DNA of 64,000 nt from Paraburkholderia bannensis NBRC 103871. GTDB lineage: Bacteria > Pseudomonadota > Gammaproteobacteria > Burkholderiales > Burkholderiaceae. Of the stretch, positions 18,840-26,330 are shown in pieces. The translations under genes and the position numbers were made by a program. The notes beneath the pieces were generated by a model, which did no database searches, had not been told where the DNA came from, and saw only the letters and a program-made list of their open reading frames with translations. The stretch is taken from the NCBI RefSeq assembly GCF_000685015.1, contig NZ_BAYA01000009.1, positions 62,001 through 126,000 on the forward strand, in the 5' to 3' direction. How positions within the stretch are numbered: the stretch's first letter is position 1; each line of letters opens with the position of its first letter.

Positions 18840-18885
18840 ACTGTTGAGACAGCCTTTGTTTTCGAACTTCGCCGCGTTGCCTTTC

Positions 18886-19497
18886 ATGCCTCTGAACCGC
18901 CTTGCCTGGCGCCTGGCCGGGGGCTGCGCGCTGTTTGTCGCGACGCTGCTGGGCGCGTGTTCGCAGCCCGGCGCGCCGTGGCAGCTCACGAACGTCAGCG
19001 GCCACCTCCCCAATCTGGACTTCGCACTGACCGCCGATAACGGCCAGCGCATGGAGGCCAACGACCTGCGCGGCGAAACCACGCTCGTGTATTTCGGCTA
19101 CACGCATTGCCCCGATGTCTGCCCGGAAACGATGGCGCGCCTGATGCAGGTGCTAGCAAAACTTGGCCCCGATGCGCAGCACGTCCGCATTCTTTTCATC
19201 AGCGTCGATCCGGCCCGCGACACGCCGCAGGCGCTGCATGCCTATGTGGACGCCTTCGATGCGCAGCATGCGCTGGGCTTGACCGGCAGCGACACGCAGA
19301 TCGAATCGCTCGCGAAGCGCTACCGGGTGGCCTATCAGATGGAGAAGCGCGACCCGGACGGCAGCTACGAAGTCACGCATAGTTCGGCGGTCTACGTGTT
19401 CGATGCGCAGGGCCGCGCACGTCTGCTCGCCACCGACAAGGATACGCCGGACGCGATTGCGCACGACCTGCGTCGCGTGATCGACGCTTCGGCGTGA
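18886..19497 (+). CDS. SCO1/SenC family copper chaperone lipoprotein
   Basis: SCO proteins deliver copper to, or reduce, the CuA site of cytochrome c oxidase on the periplasmic side of the membrane. The thioredoxin-fold protein (203 residues from this start) has the copper ligands Cys75 and Cys79 in THCPDVCPE and His165 in VTHSSAVYVFD. The start MPLNRLAWRL gives a compact lipoprotein signal with lipobox LGAC and Cys25. An earlier in-frame ATG would place 46 repetitive residues ahead of the signal. It lies upstream of a CtaG-like assembly gene, 102 bp away, but no oxidase subunit genes are nearby. Confidence 0.9.
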   Translation: MPLNRLAWRLAGGCALFVATLLGACSQPGAPWQLTNVSGHLPNLDFALTADNGQRMEANDLRGETTLVYFGYTHCPDVCPETMARLMQVLAKLGPDAQHVRILFISVDPARDTPQALHAYVDAFDAQHALGLTGSDTQIESLAKRYRVAYQMEKRDPDGSYEVTHSSAVYVFDAQGRARLLATDKDTPDAIAHDLRRVIDASA

Positions 19498-19599
19498 CTC
19501 ATCTGACTACTGCTATACCGACACAGGACTTGCCTTGACGATCGATGTGAAAACGCCGCCCAGCGCGCAACACGCGTGGCTCACCATTCGCCGGGCGCG

Positions 19600-20469
19600 A
19601 TGAACCTGCTCTACTGGCTCGATCCCTGGGAACCGTCGCCGACGGTCGTCATTGCCATCGGCGTGGCGGCGATCCTCTTCGCGCGTGGCAAGCGTCATGC
19701 GCGGGTTTCGCCTGCGCGGCAGATCTCGTTCTGGTTTGGACTTGGCGCGCTGTATGTCGCGCTGCATACCCGGCTCGATTACTTCTTCGAGCATGAGTTC
19801 TTCATGCACCGCGCCCAGCATCTCGTACTGCATCACCTCGGGCCGTTCTTTATCGCACTCGCCTATCCCGGCGCGGCGTTGCGCGCCGGCATTCCGTTCG
19901 CGTGGCGGCAACGTTTCGTGCGGCCCGCGCTGGCTGCGCGTCCTGTGCGCATCGCACTCGACGTCGTCATGCACCCGGTCGTCGCCGTGACGCTCTTTGT
20001 CGGGCTGATCTACTTCTGGCTGCTGTCGCCGATTCACCTCATCGCGATGCTCGACTGGCGGCTCTATCGCGTCATGAACTGGAGCATGGTGATCGACGGG
20101 CTGCTGTTCTGGTGGCTCGTGCTCGATCCGCGGCCCGCCCCGCCCGCGCGCCTTGCACCCGGCAAGCGCGTGCTGGTCGTGATCGCGGCAATTCCGCCGC
20201 AGATCATCCTGGGCGCGTTCATCTTCTTCACGCCGCGCGAGCTTTATCCGGTGTATTCGATTTGCGGGCGCGCGTTCGTCTGGCTTTCGCCGATGCGCGA
20301 TCAACAGATCGGCGGGCTGCTGCTGTGGATTCCGGGATCGATGATGAGCGTGATCGGCGCGCTGCTCGCGCTGCGTCACTGGATGCGCCTGTCGGCGCGC
20401 GGACGGCTCAAGCGCGAGCGGCCCGCGCGTGCGCCGCGCAATGCCTCAGGGGCCGCGCAGCACGGCTAG
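19600..20469 (+). CDS. Caa3-type CtaG-like cytochrome c oxidase assembly factor
   Basis: This 289-residue polytopic membrane protein has about seven hydrophobic segments. It shows features of the caa3_CtaG family: histidines near helix ends in HTRLDYFFEHEFFMHRAQHLVLHHLGP, the WLLSPIHLIAML helix, and aromatic-rich NWSMVIDGLLFWWLVLDP. The family is linked to copper delivery to oxidases, probably acting with SCO. It is distinct from the Cox11-type CtaG. The start at MNLLYWLDPWEPSPT was chosen because the next upstream ATG adds only polar residues. A basic C-terminal tail (residues 260-289) follows the last helix. Confidence 0.87.
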   Translation: MNLLYWLDPWEPSPTVVIAIGVAAILFARGKRHARVSPARQISFWFGLGALYVALHTRLDYFFEHEFFMHRAQHLVLHHLGPFFIALAYPGAALRAGIPFAWRQRFVRPALAARPVRIALDVVMHPVVAVTLFVGLIYFWLLSPIHLIAMLDWRLYRVMNWSMVIDGLLFWWLVLDPRPAPPARLAPGKRVLVVIAAIPPQIILGAFIFFTPRELYPVYSICGRAFVWLSPMRDQQIGGLLLWIPGSMMSVIGALLALRHWMRLSARGRLKRERPARAPRNASGAAQHG

Positions 20470-20486
20470 TCGTTGTTACTGTGTTG

Positions 20487-21008
20487 TTACTCTGAACGCA
20501 TCCAGACGTGCGCAATGCCGTCTTCGTCGTGAATATCCGAGACCGGCTTGAAGCCGAACGCACCGTAGAACTTCTGCAAATGCGCCTGGGCGTGCAGGCG
20601 CATCGGCACATTGGGCCACTGCTGAGCGATGTGGCCGATCGCGCGCTCGAGCAGGCCGTTGCCGAGCTTGATGCCGCGAAAGTCCGGCGACGTCACCACA
20701 CGGCCGATACGTACATCGGCGTCGCTCGCATCGGGCAGCAGCACGCGCAGGTAGCCTGCCAGCTTGCGCACGCCATCGCGCTCGCCCCAGGCGAACAGAT
20801 GCCACGCATCGCCATCGAGACCGTCGATATCGCCATACACGCAGTTCTGCTCGACCACGAATACCGCCGAGCGCAGTTCGAGCATGGCGTAGACATCGCG
20901 TGCATTGAGGTCGTCGAAAGCGCTCCACTGCCAGTCGAGTTGCGCGGGCGTCGTGGCGGACAACGCGGGCGAAATGGCGGAGGACACGGTGGGAGACTGC
21001 ACAGTCAT
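20487..21008 (-). CDS. GNAT family N-acetyltransferase, ElaA type
   Basis: This 173-residue protein has the ElaA/GNAT fold. It begins with a low-complexity 20-residue segment and then WQWSAFDDLNARDVYAMLELR and the ElaA hallmark RSAVFVVEQNCVYGDIDGLD. The acetyl-CoA loop is IGRVVTSPDFRGIKLGNGLL, and LHAQAHLQKFYGAFGFKPV completes the domain. The acceptor substrate is unknown. The start MTVQSPTVSS was chosen over one 69 bp upstream, which adds non-conserved residues. It is convergent with the CtaG-like gene, with only 17 bp between stops. Confidence 0.9.
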   Translation of the reverse strand: MTVQSPTVSSAISPALSATTPAQLDWQWSAFDDLNARDVYAMLELRSAVFVVEQNCVYGDIDGLDGDAWHLFAWGERDGVRKLAGYLRVLLPDASDADVRIGRVVTSPDFRGIKLGNGLLERAIGHIAQQWPNVPMRLHAQAHLQKFYGAFGFKPVSDIHDEDGIAHVWMRSE

Positions 21009-21095
21009 GGGATTTCCGTCGAAGCTTGCTGAAAGGCTGATTATGCCTCGCAGCATGCGCGGCTCACAAACCCTCAAACCGGGCGAACGACGGCG

Positions 21096-21368
21096 TCACT
21101 TGCGACGGCGCGGCGCTTCGAACTTGCGCCAGTATTGAAACGGCTCCTCATGCAATTCGATATCGAGTTCGGCGATGCGCGCCTGCATGCGCTCCTGCGC
21201 TTCGGCGATCGCGCGGTTATAGACGGCTGGGCCGATCTCTTCGAGGAAGAAAGCCAGCAAGCCGCCCGCTGCGATATTGCCGATGGGCTCCTCCATGTTG
21301 GCTTCGAAGTAGCGCTGGATCGACGCAATCGCAGCCGTGCGTTCGTCTTCGGGGAGTTCGATGGGCAT
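21096..21368 (-). CDS. DUF2164 domain-containing protein
   Basis: This 90-residue soluble protein is of unknown function. It begins MPIELPEDERTAAIASIQRY and carries the DUF2164 core with NMEEPIGNIAAGGLLAFFLE and EEIGPAVYNRAIAEAQ, then a predicted helix and a basic tail APRRRK. The start was chosen at the family-like MPIELPEDER. It is followed by the ElaA-type gene in the same orientation (87 bp) and diverges from the phosphoribosyltransferase gene. Confidence 0.85.
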   Translation of the reverse strand: MPIELPEDERTAAIASIQRYFEANMEEPIGNIAAGGLLAFFLEEIGPAVYNRAIAEAQERMQARIAELDIELHEEPFQYWRKFEAPRRRK

Positions 21369-21451
21369 GGGGAGCGTCCGGATGCGAGGGATCCGGGTAT
21401 TGTGCGCGAATCCCGATAACACAGAGTTCGCGACTTCATTTGATCTACCGC

Positions 21452-21469
21452 GCACCTGGCGTCAGGTGC
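21452..21469. promoter_or_regulatory. Operator-like palindrome upstream of the phosphoribosyltransferase gene
   Basis: GCACCTG (21452-21458) and CAGGTGC (21463-21469) form a perfect 7-bp inverted repeat with a 4-bp spacer. It lies between two divergent genes, about 28 bp upstream of a TATACT hexamer, at or next to the expected -35 region. Confidence 0.45.
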
Positions 21470-21496
21470 CCTTCACGTTCGTCCAGTTCGCGCAGC

Positions 21497-21502
21497 TATA
21501 CT
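21497..21502 (+). promoter_or_regulatory. Putative -10 hexamer of the phosphoribosyltransferase gene
   Basis: TATACT lies only 6 nt upstream of the chosen ATG at 21509. No good -35 hexamer is seen at 16-18 bp. If used, the transcript would be leaderless or nearly so. Confidence 0.3.
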
Positions 21503-21508
21503 CCGCCG

Positions 21509-22453
21509 ATGATCGGTCGAACACAGGGCAGTGCACTGGAAGAAGAGCGCAATTTTCCGCAAAAATTGTCGCTTACAGGGCAGGCAGCGCCTGCCCCGGC
21601 GCCTCTTCGCGAATTTGGCTTTCCGCCCTGTATTCAGGCGCCCTTCTCGGCGTTCGACTCCGATCAGGTACTGAAGCAGCACGGTCGCTACAAGGCGGCG
21701 AAAAGTGGCGACAGCGACGCGGCGATCGCCCTCGTCTATGCGCTTGCTGTCCCGCTGTTCCGCCAATTTTCGAATGCGGTCGAACGCGGCAACATTCCGG
21801 CTGACCATATCGTGGTTGCCCCTCACGCACGGGAAGCGACCGGCGACAACGCGATTCCGCAGGTTCTCGCTGCACTTTTTTCGATCTGTGGAGGCGACCT
21901 CGACGATGAGATCGTACAAACGACCAAGGTGTATCACACGGGCGCTGATCCGATGGAGAGGCTCAACGCCCGAGCATCGTTCCACGGCAGAATCGAACGC
22001 GGAAGGCACTACGTGCTAGTGGACGACGTCACGACTCTGGGGGGAACACTCTGCGATCTGGCCGATTTTATCCAGCGAGGCGGCGGCATTCCGGTCGCGG
22101 CGATCGTCCTGGTGAATGCAAGTCGCTCTGGTAGACTGCAAGCAGACCCAAAAACCATTGCAATTCTGGACAAAAGGGGATTGGGAAATGAAATCCGCAA
22201 AATCTTCAACATCCTCCCTCGCGCACTCACGGCAGACGAAGCCCAGTACCTTGTCGGGTTCCGTTCTGTTGAGGAAATCAGAGGTCGTAGTGCTAAAGCG
22301 CGGCAAAAAACGGATCTCCGACTCCGCGCTAAAGGCGTTCGCATCGATGAAGCCGTCGAGCAACCACGATTGATGCCATCACCAGGTCGGCGAAGCACTC
22401 GCCGACTTGCCTCACGGAGCTACTACTCGATTCGCTGGATAAGACGCAGATAG
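21509..22453 (+). CDS. Orphan phosphoribosyltransferase-domain protein, probably acquired
   Basis: The 314-residue protein has the PRPP-binding signature of type I phosphoribosyltransferases, VLVDDVTTLGGT at residues 169-180, after a core beginning near residue 70 (VYALAVPLFRQF, then HIVVAPHAREATGDNAIP). The substrate is unknown; similarity to ComF-type proteins is limited to the PRPP loop. A C-terminal helical, basic region (about 230-290) includes ADEAQYLVGFRSVEEIRGRS. Base composition is clearly lower in GC than the flanking genes and codon choice differs, suggesting transfer. It stands alone next to a tRNA cluster. The ATG was chosen because no purine-rich ribosome site precedes any candidate; true translation could start later. 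Confidence 0.75.
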   Translation: MIGRTQGSALEEERNFPQKLSLTGQAAPAPAPLREFGFPPCIQAPFSAFDSDQVLKQHGRYKAAKSGDSDAAIALVYALAVPLFRQFSNAVERGNIPADHIVVAPHAREATGDNAIPQVLAALFSICGGDLDDEIVQTTKVYHTGADPMERLNARASFHGRIERGRHYVLVDDVTTLGGTLCDLADFIQRGGGIPVAAIVLVNASRSGRLQADPKTIAILDKRGLGNEIRKIFNILPRALTADEAQYLVGFRSVEEIRGRSAKARQKTDLRLRAKGVRIDEAVEQPRLMPSPGRRSTRRLASRSYYSIRWIRRR

Positions 22454-22482
22454 CCCTACCAGGAAAATCCGCCGCAGAAAAA

Positions 22483-22512
22483 AGAAAAGCCACCCGAAGG
22501 TGGCTTTTCTTT
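22483..22512. terminator. Bidirectional rho-independent terminator
   Basis: AGAAAAGCCACC (22483-22494) pairs with GGTGGCTTTTCT (22499-22510) around CGAA. An A-rich tract precedes and a T-rich tract follows, so it ends both the phosphoribosyltransferase gene and the minus-strand tRNA unit. Confidence 0.9.
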
Positions 22513-22518
22513 TTTTCC

Positions 22519-22592
22519 TGGAGGCGCGAGCCGGAGTCGAACCGGCCTAAACGGCTTTGCAGGCCGCTGCATAACCGCTTTGCTATCGCGCC
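22519..22592 (-). tRNA. tRNA-Cys (anticodon GCA)
   Basis: A 74-nt cloverleaf is encoded on the minus strand, with acceptor stem GGCGCGA, anticodon loop CTGCAAA giving GCA, T-arm GGTTCGACTCC and an encoded CCA. It is the last gene of the tRNA unit. Confidence 0.95.
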
Positions 22593-22630
22593 AGAAGCGG
22601 ACTGTTTGTGCGACCACAGCGTGAATCGCC

Positions 22631-22660
22631 AAACAAAAGGGGAAGCGCTGCTTCCCCTTT
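22631..22660 (-). terminator. Terminator-like hairpin between tRNA-Gly and tRNA-Cys
   Basis: A perfect 11-bp stem (AAAGGGGAAGC/GCTTCCCCTTT, 22636-22660) with a 3-nt loop is followed on the minus strand by TTTTGTTT. It lies inside the tRNA unit, just after the second tRNA-Gly. Confidence 0.7.
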
Positions 22661-22665
22661 CTAAG

Positions 22666-22741
22666 TGGAGCGGGAGACGAGGCTCGAACTCGCGACCTCA
22701 ACCTTGGCAAGGTTGCGCTCTACCAACTGAGCTACTCCCGC
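22666..22741 (-). tRNA. tRNA-Gly (anticodon GCC), copy 2
   Basis: A 76-nt cloverleaf with acceptor GCGGGAG/CTCCCGC, D-arm GCTCAGTTGGTAGAGC, anticodon loop TTGCCAA giving GCC, T-arm GAGTTCGAGCCTC and an encoded CCA. It is identical in sequence to the copy at 22812-22887. Confidence 0.96.
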
Positions 22742-22811
22742 ATAACCTACCGTACTGCTTGACCTGCCTGGCGTCTCGTTTCACATTTTCGTAAAACGCT
22801 ACACCTTAATA

Positions 22812-22887
22812 TGGAGCGGGAGACGAGGCTCGAACTCGCGACCTCAACCTTGGCAAGGTTGCGCTCTACCAACTGAGCTACTCCCGC
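22812..22887 (-). tRNA. tRNA-Gly (anticodon GCC), copy 1
   Basis: Identical to the copy at 22666-22741, 70 bp away, and read first in the unit. Its promoter lies at 22990-23018. Confidence 0.96.
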
Positions 22888-22989
22888 ATATTTACTACCT
22901 TACTGCTTCACCGTTGATTTGCCACTTATCTTCGGCTATCTCTACCGCATCTGCTTCGTTTGCTGCTTGTCGTGCAGCGGAGAAGTGAG

Positions 22990-23018
22990 ATTATGTATAA
23001 GCCGCTGAATCCTGTCAA
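22990..23018 (-). promoter_or_regulatory. Promoter of the tRNA-Gly-Gly-Cys unit
   Basis: On the minus strand a perfect TTGACA (complement of 23013-23018) and CATAAT (complement of 22990-22995) are separated by 17 bp. The first tRNA begins about 100 bp downstream. Confidence 0.7.
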
Positions 23019-23118
23019 CACCTTCGCATGAACTTTTTGAAAAAAGATTTGCTGGCGCTTCGCGAAGGCATCGGCTCAACTGGCCGAAACGCCCGCCCAG
23101 TAAGGCTTACAGGCAGGC

Positions 23119-23709
23119 TTACAAGCTGCCACGCTCGCGAATCTGCGGCCATGCGAGCTTCATGTAGTAAAGCATCGACCAGATCGTCAGCACGGCGGAC
23201 ACGTAAATCAGCCACGTTCCCCACACCCGCGAATCGAACAGCGTAGCTCCGCCGATCGTCAGCGGCGCGTAGAACAGCAGCATCGGGATCGCCACCATCT
23301 GGCACGCGGTCTTGAACTTGCCGAGCTGGTTCACGGCCACGCTCTTCGAGGCGCCAATCTGCGCCATCCATTCGCGCAGCGCCGAAATCGCGATCTCGCG
23401 GCCGACGATCACCAGCGCGATCACGGCATCGAGCCGTTGCAGGTGCACGAGCACGAGCAGCGCGGCGGTGACCATGAGCTTGTCGGCGACCGGATCGAGG
23501 AACGCGCCGAACGACGAGGTCTGATTCCACTTGCGCGCGAGAAAGCCGTCGAACCAGTCGGTGAGCGCTGCCAGCACGAAGATGAGCATTGCCGAAGTGT
23601 TCTGCTGCATCGGGCTCAGCATTGTCTGCGGCAGATAGAACACGCCAACCACGAGCGGAATCAGCACGATCCGCAGCCACGTCAGGAGAATCGGGATATT
23701 GAACGGCAT
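23119..23709 (-). CDS. pgsA: CDP-diacylglycerol-glycerol-3-phosphate 3-phosphatidyltransferase
   Basis: PgsA makes phosphatidylglycerol phosphate from CDP-diacylglycerol and glycerol-3-phosphate, the committed step to phosphatidylglycerol and cardiolipin, in the inner membrane. The 196-residue protein is the family length. It carries the CDP-alcohol phosphatidyltransferase motif DWFDGFLAR, followed at the right spacing by GAFLDPVADK, whose aspartates bind the metal. About five or six membrane segments are visible, starting with IPILLTWLRIVLIPLVVG. The gene follows uvrC by 148 bp in the same orientation, as in many proteobacteria. Confidence 0.96.
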   Translation of the reverse strand: MPFNIPILLTWLRIVLIPLVVGVFYLPQTMLSPMQQNTSAMLIFVLAALTDWFDGFLARKWNQTSSFGAFLDPVADKLMVTAALLVLVHLQRLDAVIALVIVGREIAISALREWMAQIGASKSVAVNQLGKFKTACQMVAIPMLLFYAPLTIGGATLFDSRVWGTWLIYVSAVLTIWSMLYYMKLAWPQIRERGSL

Positions 23710-23857
23710 TGGGTGGCGCAGTCTGTCAGGGGAGATTGCAATTATGGGAGATGCAATTGTGCCGCTTCAGTGCACCTGCCACAAGCAAACGTAAGGCGCC
23801 AACGTCAGGCGCCTCACGTCCGGCGGCAGGCACAGGCTGCAAACGCATCAAAACGGA

Positions 23858-26098
23858 TCAATGCAGTTGCTGGTAGATCTGCTCGGCGAGCGCGCGGGAA
23901 ATGCCTTCGACGCTCGCCAGGTCTTCGACGCTCGCCGCCATCACGCCGCGCAGGCCGCCGAAGCGCGCGAGCAGACGCTGACGCCGCTTCGCACCGACGC
24001 CTTCGAGCTCTTCGAGCCGCGAAGTCTGCCGCGTCTTGCCGCGCTTCGCGCGCATGCCCGTGATCGCAAAACGGTGCGCCTCGTCACGAACCTGCGCGAC
24101 CAGCATCAGCGCCGCGCTCTCCTTGCCGAGTTCGAGCGGCGCGCGGCCGTCGGCGAACACGAGGGTTTCGAGGCCGACCTTGCGCCCCTCGCCCTTTGCC
24201 ACGCCCACGAGCATCGCAGGGTCGAGTCCAAGTTCGTCGAACACCTGACGCGCGATCTCGACCTGCCCCTTGCCGCCGTCGATCAGCACGATGTTGGGCA
24301 GCAAGCCCCCCGTCGCGAGCGGTTCGGCTCCATCGGGCGATGCCGTCGGATCGGCGGGATCGGACGATTCGGTCTGCAGCGTCTGCGCCTCATCGGCTTC
24401 GTTGCGCGCCGACTGCGCGACCATCTTCTCGTAGCGGCGCGTAAGCACCTGGCGCATCGCGGCGTAATCGTCGCCGCCCGTGATGCCGGTGATGTTGTAG
24501 CGGCGGTATTCGCTCGACTGCATCTTGTGGTGGTGATAGATCACGCACGATGCCTGAGTCGCCTCGCCCATCGTGTGGCTGATGTCGAAACACTCGATGC
24601 GCAGATGCGCGAGATCGTCGAGCTCCAGCCCGAGCAGTTGTGCAAGCGTGCGCGTGCGCGCCTGCTGCGAGCCCTGCTCCGACAGCAGCCGTGCGAGCGC
24701 GAGCCGCGCGTTCTGCTCGGCCATCGCGAGCCATGCGCGCTTTTGTCCCTGCGGCTGGCGTACCAGGGCGACCTTGTGGCCGGCCTGCCCGGACAGCACA
24801 TCGACCAGTTCGCGATTGGCCGGGGGATGGCTCACCACCAGCACCGGCGGCACGCGATTGCCGAAGTAGTGCTGCGCGATGAAGGCGTCGAGCACTTCGG
24901 ATTCGATGCCGCCCGAGCGCGCTTTGCGTGATGACGGCTTCGGCGTGGCGGCGCCTTCTTCTGCTTCCTGAGCGTCGGGCGCATCGGCTTCTTCAGCTTC
25001 TTCTTCGAGATCGGCGGCGATGGCGAGCGGATCGGGCAGTTCCTCGCCATCCTGCGCGTCCTCCTCGCTCCCGCTGTCGCTCGCCTGCGCGCGCGCCGCC
25101 GCGCCCTCCACCAGCGCCTTGCGCGCGAGCGACGGCAGCGATTTCAGGGCCGTTGCCGCCACCACGGTCTCGTCACCGATCTCCTCGGCCACGCCGCCCT
25201 CTTCGTCCGTCAGCGCACGCTCGACGTGCGCGGGGAAATAGGCCTTGTCGCCCAGGTGCCGCCCGCCGCGCACCATCGCGAGATTCACGCAGACACGCCC
25301 GCCCAGCGCCACGACCGCGAGAATGTCGACATCGCTGTCGCTGCCCGTCTCGATCGCCTGCTGATGCAGCACCGTCGACAGCGAACTCATCTGGTTGCGC
25401 ACGGACGCGGCCTGCTCGAACTTCAGCTCGGCCGCGAACGCGTGCATCTTGGTCTCCAGCTCCTTCATCACCTCGCCCTGACGGCCAAGCAGGAAGCGCG
25501 ACGCATTGCTCACATCGCGCGCGTAGTCCTCCTGGCTGATCGCGCCCACGCACGGCGCCGTGCAGCGCGCGATCTGATGCAGCAGACAGGGCCGCGTGCG
25601 GTTGTTGAACACCGAATCCTCGCAGGTGCGCAACTGGAACACGCGTTGCAGGATCTGGATGCTCTCGCGCACCGCATAGGCGCTCGGGAACGGGCCGAAG
25701 TACTGATTGTTGCGATCGACCGCGCCACGGTAGTACGCCATGCGCGGGAACTTGTGTCCCGTGAGCTTGAGGAACGGATAGGACTTGTCGTCGCGAAACA
25801 GGATGTTGTAACGCGGCGCGAGCGCCTTGATGAGGTTGTTTTCGAGCAGCAGCGCCTCGGCTTCCGAGCGCGTGACCGTGGTTTCGATACGCGCGATGCG
25901 CGTCACCATCATGGCGATGCGCGGCGAGAGCTGCGTCTTCGTGAAATAGCTCGATACGCGCTTTTTCAGGTCACGCGCCTTGCCCACGTAGAGCACCGCG
26001 TTTTGCGCGTCGTAGTAGCGATAGACGCCGGGCAGATGGGGCAACTGCGCCAGCACCTCTTTTGGGTCGAAAACGGCGGGGTCGGTGGAAGCGGTCAT
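23858..26098 (-). CDS. uvrC: UvrABC excinuclease subunit C
   Basis: UvrC makes both incisions in nucleotide excision repair. In order: GIY-YIG domain (residues 21-100, [20 protein letters not shown]), cysteine-containing region ([11 protein letters not shown]), UVR motif ([16 protein letters not shown]), the RNase H-like C-terminal nuclease ([12 protein letters not shown] and LIDGGKGQ) and tandem helix-hairpin-helix ([13 protein letters not shown]). At 746 residues it is about 135 longer than E. coli UvrC (610). Much of the excess is an acidic, low-complexity insert at about 296-400. A short [15 protein letters not shown] linker adds more, near residue 590. The start overlaps no gene; earP lies divergently 232 bp away. 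Confidence 0.96.
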   Translation of the reverse strand: MTASTDPAVFDPKEVLAQLPHLPGVYRYYDAQNAVLYVGKARDLKKRVSSYFTKTQLSPRIAMMVTRIARIETTVTRSEAEALLLENNLIKALAPRYNILFRDDKSYPFLKLTGHKFPRMAYYRGAVDRNNQYFGPFPSAYAVRESIQILQRVFQLRTCEDSVFNNRTRPCLLHQIARCTAPCVGAISQEDYARDVSNASRFLLGRQGEVMKELETKMHAFAAELKFEQAASVRNQMSSLSTVLHQQAIETGSDSDVDILAVVALGGRVCVNLAMVRGGRHLGDKAYFPAHVERALTDEEGGVAEEIGDETVVAATALKSLPSLARKALVEGAAARAQASDSGSEEDAQDGEELPDPLAIAADLEEEAEEADAPDAQEAEEGAATPKPSSRKARSGGIESEVLDAFIAQHYFGNRVPPVLVVSHPPANRELVDVLSGQAGHKVALVRQPQGQKRAWLAMAEQNARLALARLLSEQGSQQARTRTLAQLLGLELDDLAHLRIECFDISHTMGEATQASCVIYHHHKMQSSEYRRYNITGITGGDDYAAMRQVLTRRYEKMVAQSARNEADEAQTLQTESSDPADPTASPDGAEPLATGGLLPNIVLIDGGKGQVEIARQVFDELGLDPAMLVGVAKGEGRKVGLETLVFADGRAPLELGKESAALMLVAQVRDEAHRFAITGMRAKRGKTRQTSRLEELEGVGAKRRQRLLARFGGLRGVMAASVEDLASVEGISRALAEQIYQQLH

Positions 26099-26330
26099 CC
26101 AGTATGGGGGCGTCGGGTCTGCGCCGCGATGGCGCCATGTAGTACGTGCGGCACGTAGCGCACGCCGGGCCGCCTTCGCGACGCCGTCATGCGAGTGTCC
26201 TAGAATCGCAAGTTTAGATCATTCCGTGCGGCCCCGAACCCGCTCGCCTGCCGCGCCGACAGGCACGCAGGCGATCTCGCAGCCCCTGCCGCCGGCTCCG
26301 CTCCATCGCTCATCGCGTCCGCTCGCCACC

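Larger units (their letters stand above)
18496..18885. other. Divergent otsB / SCO intergenic region with tandem repeat
   Basis: These 390 bp separate the otsB start (minus) and the SCO start (plus). They contain the paired hairpins of the otsB leader (18525-18558) and, next to the SCO gene, three 12-bp tandem copies at 18804-18839. No good promoter pair was found by eye. Confidence 0.5.

Noticed and set aside
21400..22592. Possible integrated element bounded by att repeats at tRNA-Cys
   Set aside because: The 3' end of tRNA-Cys faces the phosphoribosyltransferase gene, but I found no copy of the tRNA end on the other side (21400-21500) and no integrase gene. The low GC remains unexplained, but an att-bounded island is not supported.
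22666..22887. Direct repeats of about 76 bp that could suggest a mobile element or CRISPR repeat
   Set aside because: Each repeat is a complete tRNA-Gly with correct cloverleaf and CCA. The repeat count and spacer do not fit CRISPR, and no terminal inverted repeats are seen.
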